Notes under the pieces: model-generated
Seen by the model: only the letters and a program-made list of their open reading frames with translations
What the model was told of the DNA's origin: nothing
Database searches by the model: none
In this document: positions 1-6,092 of the stretch, one piece after another
How the letters are laid out: each line of letters opens with the position of its first letter
How positions within the stretch are numbered: position 1 is the first letter of the stretch
Translations under genes and position numbers: made by a program
Assembly (NCBI GenBank): GCA_031266955.1
Contig: JAISAA010000233.1
Coordinates: forward strand, 1-7,015
Direction of reading: 5' to 3'
Source: Oscillospiraceae bacterium
GTDB lineage: Bacteria; Bacillota; Clostridia; Oscillospirales; Oscillospiraceae
DNA length: 7,015 nt

Positions 1-327
1 GAGGTGAATATCGGGCGCGAGCCGGGGAAAAGCGGCGTTTTGCCGGAAAATCTCGAAGAAACGCTTGAAAAAGCGGCGTCAACGCGCGGTATTTTCACGC
101 GCGGACTGATGTCCGTACCGCCTATTTCAGCGCGAAATAATGGGAATCTTCGGTTTTTTGATGATATGATGAAGCTTTTTGTTGACATACAAGGAAAAAA
201 ATACGATAATGTAGATATGCGATTTTTATCGATGGGTATGAGCGACAGCTTCCGCGAGGCTATACTCTCGGGAGCGAATATGGTCCGCGTCGGCGGCGCC
301 ATATTCGGAGCTCGGACATACGCTTAG
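1..327 (+). CDS. yggS: YggS/YlmE family pyridoxal phosphate homeostasis protein, C-terminal part (5' end outside window)
   Basis: This is the last 108 codons of a PLP-binding, alanine-racemase-fold (type III) protein. The family is cytosolic, has no known catalytic activity and maintains free pyridoxal phosphate. The reading frame is open from base 1, so the gene begins upstream. Family landmarks are the VNIGREPGKSG strand and loop at the left edge, GLMSVPP near residue 36 of the visible part, and the C-terminal SMGMSDSFREAI followed by MVRVGGAIFGAR. In the family, SMGMS and the later RVG-x-x-IFG segment form the PLP phosphate-binding region. The lysine that forms the Schiff base lies in the missing N-terminal part, so its presence cannot be checked. 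Position immediately before sepF matches ylmE of Bacillus subtilis. The apparent GTG at base 4 is an internal valine, not a start. Identification is firm; the exact role is inferred from the family. Confidence 0.93.
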   Translation, partial: EVNIGREPGKSGVLPENLEETLEKAASTRGIFTRGLMSVPPISARNNGNLRFFDDMMKLFVDIQGKKYDNVDMRFLSMGMSDSFREAILSGANMVRVGGAIFGARTYA

Positions 328-371
328 AAAAGCGGCTGATTCCCGTCAAAAATAACAGGAGGTTTTTCGCG

Positions 372-839
372 ATGAGTTTTTTTTCCTCGGTAGTCAAATT
401 TATGAGGCCGTACGGTGAGGACGACGATCTTCCCGACTACGCGCCGCCGCCGGAGCCGGAGATAACGGTTCCCCCGCGCACGCCGGCGCAGGCGCGCACG
501 TCTTACGGAGGCTTTGACGAAAAGCGCGGCGGCAGCAGCAAGGTCATGAATATCCACGCCACGGCGCAGCTCCAGGTCGTACTTGTCCAGCCGGAGAGCT
601 TTGACAACGTGACGGAGATCGCCGAGCATCTCAGAGAGCGCCGCACGGTCGTGCTCAACCTCGAAAACACGGGGCGGGACGTTATGCGCCGGCTGCTGGA
701 TTTTCTGTCCGGCTTCGCCTTCGCGCAGGACGGCAACGTCAAAAAGGTCGCGGTCAGCACGTATATTATCACGCCGTACAACGTCAGCCTTATGGGCGAT
801 TTGATCGACGAGCTCGAAAATAACGGGCTGTACTTTTAA
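372..839 (+). CDS. sepF: Cell division protein SepF
   Basis: SepF binds the C-terminal tail of FtsZ, polymerises into rings and tethers the Z-ring to the membrane. The 155-residue product is of usual length. Residues 1-12 (MSFFSSVVKFMR) fit the short amphipathic membrane-targeting helix of the family. Residues about 15-57 are an acidic, proline-rich linker. The globular SepF (DUF552) domain runs from about 64 to 155. It contains the VQPESFDNVTEIAEHL and RRTVVLNLE segments, the signature DFLSG at 110-114 (the dimerisation glycine region) and TPYNV at 134-138. A strong Shine-Dalgarno AGGAGGT at 357-363 lies 8 bases before the ATG and fixes the start. The gene follows the ylmE-like gene by 44 bases and precedes divIVA by 45 bases, so co-transcription is likely. 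The ylmG and ylmH genes that often follow sepF are not here. Confidence 0.96.
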   Translation: MSFFSSVVKFMRPYGEDDDLPDYAPPPEPEITVPPRTPAQARTSYGGFDEKRGGSSKVMNIHATAQLQVVLVQPESFDNVTEIAEHLRERRTVVLNLENTGRDVMRRLLDFLSGFAFAQDGNVKKVAVSTYIITPYNVSLMGDLIDELENNGLYF

Positions 840-884
840 GCGGTACTCAGTTTACAGACACATATAAGTGAGGGGATAACTTTA

Positions 885-1640
885 ATGCTTACACCTGCGG
901 AAATCACCGGTAAAGAGTTCAAGCGCGCGCTGTTCTCCGGATACGAAATGGCCGGAGTGGACGACTTCCTCGAAGAGGTCCTCGCCGACTATACGGCGCT
1001 CTACAAAGAAAACGGCATTTTGAAAAACAAGCTCAAGGTCCTCGTCGAAAAAATAGAGGAATACCGCTCTACGGAGGACTCTATGCGTATGGCGCTGCTG
1101 ACGGCGCAAAAAACGGGAGAGGAAATTGTCCTTGAAGCCCGGAAAAACGGCGAAGAAATATCCGAGCGTATGGAGAGCGAGGCCGAGACCCGGCGGGCAG
1201 AGCTCGAAAACGAGATCGCCGACGAGCGCGCGCGCCTCGACGCCGCCGCCCGCGAGACCGAGCGCTTCGTCGCCGCGACGAAGGAACTCATTACGGTGCA
1301 TATGAGCTTTTTGTCCAAGCTCTCGTCGATAAAGCGCGAGCCGGCGCCGCCCGCGCCGGAGCCCACGCGCGAGGATGAAATACGCGGCGCGGCGCGAGAG
1401 ATAGATTCCGCCGTCGGCAAGCTCGTCAGCCCGGACGTCGGGCGCGAGGCGAAAGCCTCCTCCGAAAAAATCGCCGAAGAAAGCACTGAGGACAGCGCTT
1501 ATGAGGACGAGTCGGAGCCGACAAAGCGCTATCCTCCGGCGGACGGCGCAGACTCCGACTCAGATGAGGACACGTCGCCGAGACCGCGATTCGACTTTGA
1601 AAACCTCAAATTCGGGATAAACTATTCCGAAAGCAATTAG
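885..1640 (+). CDS. divIVA: DivIVA-domain protein with long acidic C-terminal tail
   Basis: DivIVA proteins bind negatively curved membrane at septa and poles and recruit division or wall-growth partners. The 251-residue product begins with the family N-terminus (LTPAEITGKEF, then GYEMAGVDDFLEEV). A heptad-rich segment from about residue 28 to 150 should form the parallel coiled coil; it includes ENGILKNKLKVLVEKIEEYRSTED-type sequence. Residues about 155-232 are Pro/Glu/Asp/Ser-rich and probably disordered. The chain ends in an aromatic patch, RFDFENLKFGINY, at about 235-247. The Bacillus membrane-inserting FRGY turn reads FSGY here, so the arginine is replaced. A Shine-Dalgarno GAGGGG at 870-875 lies 9 bases before the ATG. 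Context between sepF and ileS is the classical divIVA position. Family membership is firm; whether it acts in division-site selection, polar growth or sporulation cannot be read from the sequence. Confidence 0.94.
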   Translation: MLTPAEITGKEFKRALFSGYEMAGVDDFLEEVLADYTALYKENGILKNKLKVLVEKIEEYRSTEDSMRMALLTAQKTGEEIVLEARKNGEEISERMESEAETRRAELENEIADERARLDAAARETERFVAATKELITVHMSFLSKLSSIKREPAPPAPEPTREDEIRGAAREIDSAVGKLVSPDVGREAKASSEKIAEESTEDSAYEDESEPTKRYPPADGADSDSDEDTSPRPRFDFENLKFGINYSESN

Positions 1641-1662
1641 CTCGATCCGCGAGCTTTTGATT
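1639..1662 (+). terminator. Weak candidate hairpin with T-rich tail after divIVA
   Basis: AGCTCG (1639-1644) can pair with CGAGCT (1650-1655) around a 5-base loop, followed by TTTGATTT. The stem is only 6 bp, starts within the divIVA stop codon, and the T run is interrupted by GA. It may be a weak or partial Rho-independent terminator or attenuator, or chance. It is the only terminator-like element seen between genes in the window. Confidence 0.25.
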
Positions 1663-1697
1663 TCCCCCTGATTTTTTAATGCTTGATTTTTGATGAA

Positions 1698-1703
1698 AGA
1701 GAG
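1698..1703 (+). promoter_or_regulatory. Weak ribosome binding site of ileS
   Basis: The purine run AGAGAG ends 12 bases before the ATG at 1716. It is a poor Shine-Dalgarno with a long spacer, but it is the best upstream of any start. The in-frame TTG at 1683 has no purine-rich site before it and would add 11 residues unlike the family N-terminus. The ATG is therefore preferred. Confidence 0.4.
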
Positions 1704-1715
1704 ACTTTTTGCGCT

Positions 1716-4529
1716 ATGAGCCGGGATTATAACCACACAATAAATCTTCCGAAAACAGACTTTCCGATGCGCGCCGGGCTGGCGAAGCGCGAGCCGGATA
1801 TGCTCGCGGGCTTCATTGAAAAGGATATTTACGGCGAGCTTATGAGGAAAAACGCCGATAAGCCGCTGTTCATACTCCACGACGGTCCGCCGTTCCCAAA
1901 CGGCGATATACACATCGGGACGGCGCTGAACAAGATTTTGAAGGATATTATCGTGCGGTACAAGAATATGACGGGCTTCCGCTCGCCGTACGTCCCCGGC
2001 TGGGACAACCACGGTCTGCCGACAGAGTCCGCCATAATAAAGAAGAACAAGCTCGACCGCAAGAAGATGTCCGTCACGGAGTTTCGCGACGCGTGCCGCG
2101 CGTTCTCGGAGGATTTCGTAAACCGCCAGCGCGGGCAGTTCAAACGCCTCGGCGTCATAGGCGACTGGGATAATCCCTATCTCACGATGGCCCCGGAGTT
2201 TGAGGCGGCGGAAACGCGCGTATTCGGCGCGATGTACGAAAAAGGGTACATCTATAAGGACTTAAAGCCCGTCTACTGGTGCCCGACGGACGAGACCGCG
2301 CTCGCGGAGGCGGAGATTGAGTACGCCGACGACCCCTGCACGGCGCTTTTCGTCAAATTTAAGGTGAAAGACGACCTCGGGAAGCTCGGGGATTTCCGGA
2401 ACACGTATTTCGTCATCTGGACGACGACGGCGTGGACGCTGCCGGGCAACCTCGCCGTATGCCTGAATCCCGAGCTGGAATACTCGCTCGTAAAATGCGG
2501 GGACGAGACGTATATAATCGCCACAGAGCTCGTGAAAACCGTCTGCGAAAAAGCCGGGCTCGAAGGCTATGAGATAACGGGCAAGCTGCCCGGGCGCGAA
2601 TTCGAGCTCATGACGGCGCGCCACCCGTTCTATGACCGCGACAGCCTCGTGATCACCGGGCGGCACGTGACTACGGACGCCGGCACGGGCTGCGTACACA
2701 CGGCGCCCGGTTTCGGCGCGGACGACTTCATCGTCTGCCGGGGCTATAAGCAGCTCGGCATAACGGTGCCCGTCAACGCGCGCGGCATTATGACCGCCGA
2801 GGCGCTGCAATACGAGGGGATGCACTATTCCAAGGCCGGCGACGCCATCATAGAGGATCTGCGCTCGTCCGGCGCGCTACTCGCCTCCGAGGATATAACG
2901 CACAGCTACCCGCACTGCTGGCGCTGCAAAAAGCCTATCATATATAGGGCCACGGAGCAGTGGTTCGCCTCCGTGGACGCGATAAAAGAGCTCGCCGTTG
3001 AGGTGTGCGCGGATATAGCGTGGATACCCGCTTGGGGGCGCGAGCGCATGGAGTCCATGATACGCGAGCGCAGCGACTGGTGCATATCGCGCCAGCGCCA
3101 GTGGGGGCTGCCGATACCCGTGTTCTACTGCGATACCTGCAAAAAGCCCGTATGCGCGCCGGAGACCATAGACGCCGTGGCGGAGCTCTTCGGGGAAAAA
3201 GGCTCGAACGCGTGGTTTGAGCTCGCCGCGGAGGAGATACTGCCGAAAGCGTATAAGTGCCCGCACTGCGGCGGGGAGCGTTTCACAAAGGAGACGGACA
3301 CGCTCGACGGCTGGTTCGACTCCGGCTCCACGCACGCCGCCGTCCTGTCGCGGCGGGGGGAGCTGCGCTTCCCGGCGGATATTTATTTAGAGGGCGGCGA
3401 CCAGTACCGCGGCTGGTTCCAGTCGTCGCTGCTGACGAGCATAGCCACGCGCGGCGCGGCGCCGTACAGGCGGATAATCACACACGGCTGGACCGTGGAC
3501 GGCGACGGCAGGGCGATGCACAAGTCGCTCGGTAACTCCGTGGAGCCGGAGGAGGTCATCAAGGAATACGGCGCGGACATCCTGCGGCTGTGGGTATCGT
3601 CGTCCGATTACACGTCAGATGTGCGCATATCGAAAAATGTTTTCAAACAGCTCTCCGATATATATCTTAAAATACGCAACACCGCGCGGTATATCTTAGG
3701 CAACCTCGACGGCTTTGACCCGTCGTCGCTCACGCCGCCGGAGGATATGGAGGAGCTTGACAGATGGGCGCTCTCGCGGCTCGACGCGCTGGTGCGCCGC
3801 GTGCGCGAGAGCTACGACAAATACGAATACCATCCGATATATCACGGCATACACAACTTCTGCGCCGTGGAGATGTCGAATTTCTATTTCGATGTCATAA
3901 AAGACCGGCTCTACTGCGACGCCAAAGATTCCGCCTCGGGCAGGAGCGCCCGGAGCGCCATCTATATAATTCTCGACTCCCTGACGAGGATGATAGCGCC
4001 GATACTCGCGTTCACGGCGGAGGAGATATGGGCGGCGATGCCGCACCGCGCCGAACACGCCGCCGCGAGCGTCCTGCTGAACGATATGCCGGCGCCGGAC
4101 GCGCGGTATCGCCTCGGCGCGGCGACTGAGGACAAGTGGGAAAAGCTGCTGGGCCTGCGCGGCGCCGTGAACAAGGCGCTCGAGCTCGCTCGCGCGGACA
4201 AGGTCGTCGGCAAGTCTTTGGACGCCGAGGTGACGCTTTTCCTGTCCGGTGAAGCCCGTATCGAATATGGCGCCGCGCTTGACGGCTGCGACCTCGCGAA
4301 GCTTTTCATCGTCTCAAAGGCCGATATCGCCGAGGCGGACGCGGAAAGCTCGTCCGACCCGGCGCAAAACGTCCTTCCCGGCGTCTCGGTCGCCGTCCGC
4401 GCGTCCGAAGCGCCGATGTGCGCGCGCTGCTGGACGCACGACGCGCGCGTCGGTGAAAACGCGGAGCACCCGGAGCTTTGCCCGCGCTGCGCCGAGGCCG
4501 TCGCCGCATATAAGGAATTGTCATATTGA
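1716..4529 (+). CDS. ileS: Isoleucyl-tRNA synthetase (IleRS)
   Basis: This cytosolic class I enzyme charges tRNA-Ile with isoleucine using ATP and clears mischarged valine. The 937-residue protein is full length for the bacterial family. In order: N-terminus with LPKTDFPMR (11-19); the HIGH-type motif, here HIGT at 66-69; PGWDNHGLP near 94-102; the CP1 editing domain with TTTAWTLPGN (236-245) and CVHTAPGFGADD (326-337), which keeps the Thr cluster, His328 and Asp337 that match known editing residues. Then come HCWRCKKP, a four-Cys cluster (CDTCKKPVC and CPHC), WFDSG at 533-537, the KMSKS-type motif reading AMHKS (600-604), the anticodon-binding helical domain, and a C-terminal zinc ribbon with Cys902/905 and Cys922/925. 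The ATG at 1716 is chosen because LPKTDFPMR then sits at its usual distance from the N-terminus. No T-box leader precedes the gene. The stop overlaps the lspA start by one base (TGATG). Confidence 0.98.
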   Translation: MSRDYNHTINLPKTDFPMRAGLAKREPDMLAGFIEKDIYGELMRKNADKPLFILHDGPPFPNGDIHIGTALNKILKDIIVRYKNMTGFRSPYVPGWDNHGLPTESAIIKKNKLDRKKMSVTEFRDACRAFSEDFVNRQRGQFKRLGVIGDWDNPYLTMAPEFEAAETRVFGAMYEKGYIYKDLKPVYWCPTDETALAEAEIEYADDPCTALFVKFKVKDDLGKLGDFRNTYFVIWTTTAWTLPGNLAVCLNPELEYSLVKCGDETYIIATELVKTVCEKAGLEGYEITGKLPGREFELMTARHPFYDRDSLVITGRHVTTDAGTGCVHTAPGFGADDFIVCRGYKQLGITVPVNARGIMTAEALQYEGMHYSKAGDAIIEDLRSSGALLASEDITHSYPHCWRCKKPIIYRATEQWFASVDAIKELAVEVCADIAWIPAWGRERMESMIRERSDWCISRQRQWGLPIPVFYCDTCKKPVCAPETIDAVAELFGEKGSNAWFELAAEEILPKAYKCPHCGGERFTKETDTLDGWFDSGSTHAAVLSRRGELRFPADIYLEGGDQYRGWFQSSLLTSIATRGAAPYRRIITHGWTVDGDGRAMHKSLGNSVEPEEVIKEYGADILRLWVSSSDYTSDVRISKNVFKQLSDIYLKIRNTARYILGNLDGFDPSSLTPPEDMEELDRWALSRLDALVRRVRESYDKYEYHPIYHGIHNFCAVEMSNFYFDVIKDRLYCDAKDSASGRSARSAIYIILDSLTRMIAPILAFTAEEIWAAMPHRAEHAAASVLLNDMPAPDARYRLGAATEDKWEKLLGLRGAVNKALELARADKVVGKSLDAEVTLFLSGEARIEYGAALDGCDLAKLFIVSKADIAEADAESSSDPAQNVLPGVSVAVRASEAPMCARCWTHDARVGENAEHPELCPRCAEAVAAYKELSY
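4513..4517 (+). promoter_or_regulatory. Ribosome binding site of lspA inside the ileS 3' end
   Basis: AGGAA at 4513-4517 lies inside the last codons of ileS. It is 11 bases before the ATG at 4529 and 8 before an in-frame TTG at 4526. The spacing fits either start, so the true start is uncertain by one codon. The stop/start overlap suggests translational coupling to ileS. Confidence 0.5.
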
Positions 4530-5143
4530 TGGCCCTGTATTTCGTGTTCGCCGGGCTTATCGCGGCGCTCGACAGACTTTTTAAGCTGTGGGCGGCAAAA
4601 ACACTCGCGCCGGGACAGGTCTTTGAGCTCATACCCGGCATTTTGCGCCTGACGTATGCCGAAAATACCGGCGCGGCGTTCTCAATGCTGGCGGATATGC
4701 GCTGGCTGCTCGTCGCCGTGTCGGGCGCGGCGGCAGTCGCGCTCGTGTTTGTGATCTTGACGTATAAAAACGGCGGCGTGCGTCTCTCGGCGGCGGCGAT
4801 ACTCGGCGGCGCCGTCGGCAATCTGATCGACAGGATCGCGACGGGGCGGGTCATAGATATGTTCGAGCCCGAGTTTATTGATTTCGCCGTGTTCAATATA
4901 GCGGACACGTTCATCACTCTCGGCGGTATAGCTCTCGTCATTTTGGTGCTCATCTCGGCGGCGCCGGACGGGAAGGCGCGGCGTCTGCGGAACGCCGCCG
5001 ATAAGGCGACGGTCATCCTCGACGCTCCCGCCTCTGAGGACGGCGGAGAGCTCACGGAGGAGCGTATTTTAGAGGAATATTATAGGGATATGGAAATGGA
5101 GCGGGGCGGCGATGGCGGCGGCGACGGAAATAACGGCGCTTGA
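4529..5143 (+). CDS. lspA: Lipoprotein signal peptidase (signal peptidase II) with C-terminal extension
   Basis: LspA is the integral membrane aspartyl protease that cuts signal peptides from diacylglyceryl-modified prolipoproteins just before the lipidated cysteine. Hydrophobic segments near residues 2-22, 59-78, 85-105 and 128-143 fit the four-helix family plan. Conserved boxes are NTGAAFS (46-52), GGAVGNLIDR (93-102), VIDMF (108-112) and FNIAD (122-126). Asp110 and Asp126 correspond to the catalytic pair; Asn98, Asp101 and Asn123 are also conserved. The core ends at about residue 143, near the usual family length. The remaining 61 residues are a hydrophilic tail, basic at first (GKARRLRNAADK) and then very acidic with a Gly-rich end. 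The last 32 bases overlap the next gene. Start choice is between ATG 4529 and TTG 4526; ATG is preferred. The ileS-lspA order is widely conserved in bacteria. Confidence 0.96.
   Translation: MALYFVFAGLIAALDRLFKLWAAKTLAPGQVFELIPGILRLTYAENTGAAFSMLADMRWLLVAVSGAAAVALVFVILTYKNGGVRLSAAAILGGAVGNLIDRIATGRVIDMFEPEFIDFAVFNIADTFITLGGIALVILVLISAAPDGKARRLRNAADKATVILDAPASEDGGELTEERILEEYYRDMEMERGGDGGGDGNNGA
5098..5101 (+). promoter_or_regulatory. Ribosome binding site of the rluD-like gene, inside lspA
   Basis: GGAG at 5098-5101 lies 10 bases before the ATG at 5112, all within the lspA reading frame. It supports the 5112 start. The protein from this ATG has its S4-type domain beginning at about residue 16, so a start further downstream would cut into that domain. 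Confidence 0.55.
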
Positions 5144-6050
5144 CGCGGACGCCGGAGCTCGGCTCGACGTCCTGCTCGCACGGAGCGTTCCGGGGCTGAC
5201 GCGCTCGGCGGCGCAGCGGCTTATCGCCGAGGGCGGCGTCTCGGCCCGCGGAGGCTTGGCGTTGCGGAAAAACAGCCGCGCGCTTCCCGGTAAAGCTTAC
5301 ATCGTAACGCTGCCGGAGCCGGAGCCCGCGGAGGCGCTTTCGCAAAACATCCCGCTTGATATCGTATACGAGGACACTGACGTGATCGCCGTGAACAAGC
5401 CGCGCGGAATGGTCGTCCACCCCGCGCCGGGGCACCGCGACGGCACGCTTGTAAACGCGCTTATATATCACTGCGGAGACAGCCTGTCCGGGATAGGCGG
5501 CAAGCTCCGCCCCGGGATAGTCCACAGGATAGACCGCGACACCTCCGGGCTCGTCATAGCCGCGAAAAACGATTTTTCGCATACAAGGCTCGCCGCGCAA
5601 TTATCCGCTCACACGCTCGCACGGGTTTACGAAACTATCGTAAAAGGCGCGCTGTCCCCGGAGAGAGGCGCGGTCAGCGCCCCACTCGGGCGGCATAAGA
5701 CCGACCGTAAGCGTCAGACCGTGACGCCGACCGGCCGCGCCGCCGTAACGCATTACGAAACGCTCACGCGCTATCCCGGCTTCACCCGCGCGCGCTGCCG
5801 CCTTGAAACGGGCAGGACACACCAGATACGCGCGCATATGGCGCATATCGGGCGCCCGGTACTCGGCGACGAGGTCTACGGAGGACGCGACGCGCGCTTC
5901 CCGATGCTCTGCGTCAGCGACAGGCAGGGGCAGTGCCTTCACGCGCGGGAGCTGCGCTTCATACACCCGCGCACGGGCGCGGAAATTCGCCTTGAAACGG
6001 CGCTGCCGGAATATTTCGAGAAAACGCTGAAAAAGCTGTCTGAGCTGTGA
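5112..6050 (+). CDS. rluD: RluD-family 23S rRNA pseudouridine synthase
   Basis: This is an RluA/RluD-type pseudouridine synthase, expected to isomerise uridines in 23S rRNA. The 312-residue length is normal. An N-terminal S4-like RNA-binding domain spans about 16-75 (ARLDVLLAR, then RSAAQRLIAEGGV). The catalytic domain follows, starting near IVYEDTDVIAVNKPRGMVVHP. The signature HRIDRDTSG is at 138-146; Asp141 is the catalytic aspartate by family alignment. GRTHQIRAHM begins at residue 234 and leads into the GRPVLGDEVYG segment. The gene overlaps lspA by 32 bases in another frame and has its own Shine-Dalgarno, so translational coupling is plausible. An lspA-rluD pair (lspA-ylyB in Bacillus subtilis) supports RluD type over RluA or RluC. 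The exact target uridines cannot be told from sequence alone, so the gene symbol denotes family level only. Confidence 0.93.
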   Translation: MAAATEITALDADAGARLDVLLARSVPGLTRSAAQRLIAEGGVSARGGLALRKNSRALPGKAYIVTLPEPEPAEALSQNIPLDIVYEDTDVIAVNKPRGMVVHPAPGHRDGTLVNALIYHCGDSLSGIGGKLRPGIVHRIDRDTSGLVIAAKNDFSHTRLAAQLSAHTLARVYETIVKGALSPERGAVSAPLGRHKTDRKRQTVTPTGRAAVTHYETLTRYPGFTRARCRLETGRTHQIRAHMAHIGRPVLGDEVYGGRDARFPMLCVSDRQGQCLHARELRFIHPRTGAEIRLETALPEYFEKTLKKLSEL

Positions 6051-6080
6051 GCGCAAAGCTCGGCAAGCTATTATGGAACC

Positions 6081-6085
6081 GGAGG
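6081..6085 (+). promoter_or_regulatory. Ribosome binding site fixing the GTG start of the PMT gene
   Basis: GGAGG at 6081-6085 lies 7 bases before the GTG at 6093. That codon is in frame with the downstream HPPLGK-containing protein, whereas the nearby GTG at 6088 is not. No in-frame ATG occurs until about codon 113, inside the soluble module, so the strong site and spacing decide the start. Confidence 0.75.
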
Positions 6086-6092
6086 CTGTGCA

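Noticed and set aside
851..868. TTTACA and TATAAG resembling promoter elements before divIVA
   Set aside because: They are only 6 bases apart instead of about 17, so they do not form a sigma-A promoter.
882..1486. Overlapping - strand open frames opposite divIVA (139 and 161 codons)
   Set aside because: They mirror the Glu/Lys/Arg-rich coiled coil in two frames, resemble no family I know and have no ribosome site.
2262..4309. Several - and + strand open frames of 60-190 codons inside ileS
   Set aside because: They are alternative frames of a strongly conserved gene, rich in Arg and His as expected of shadow translation.
4306..5055. 249-codon open frame on the - strand across the ileS 3' end and lspA
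   Set aside because: It lies opposite two well-supported genes, its translation is Arg/Ser/Pro/Ala-rich low-complexity sequence, and it has no recognisable motif. GC-rich codon bias in the + strand genes explains it.
5112..5143. Programmed frameshift fusing LspA to the rluD-like protein
   Set aside because: There is no slippery heptamer or downstream pseudoknot evident, and the second gene has its own ATG and ribosome site. A plain overlap is simpler.
5052..6056. - strand open frames of 182 and 151 codons opposite the rluD-like gene
   Set aside because: The + strand gene carries an intact catalytic motif and full-length domain order; the reverse frames show no family features.
6042..6061. 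Possible hairpin GAGCT ... AGCTC at the end of the rluD-like gene
   Set aside because: The stem is 5 bp with a 10-base loop and no T run follows, so it is not a convincing terminator.
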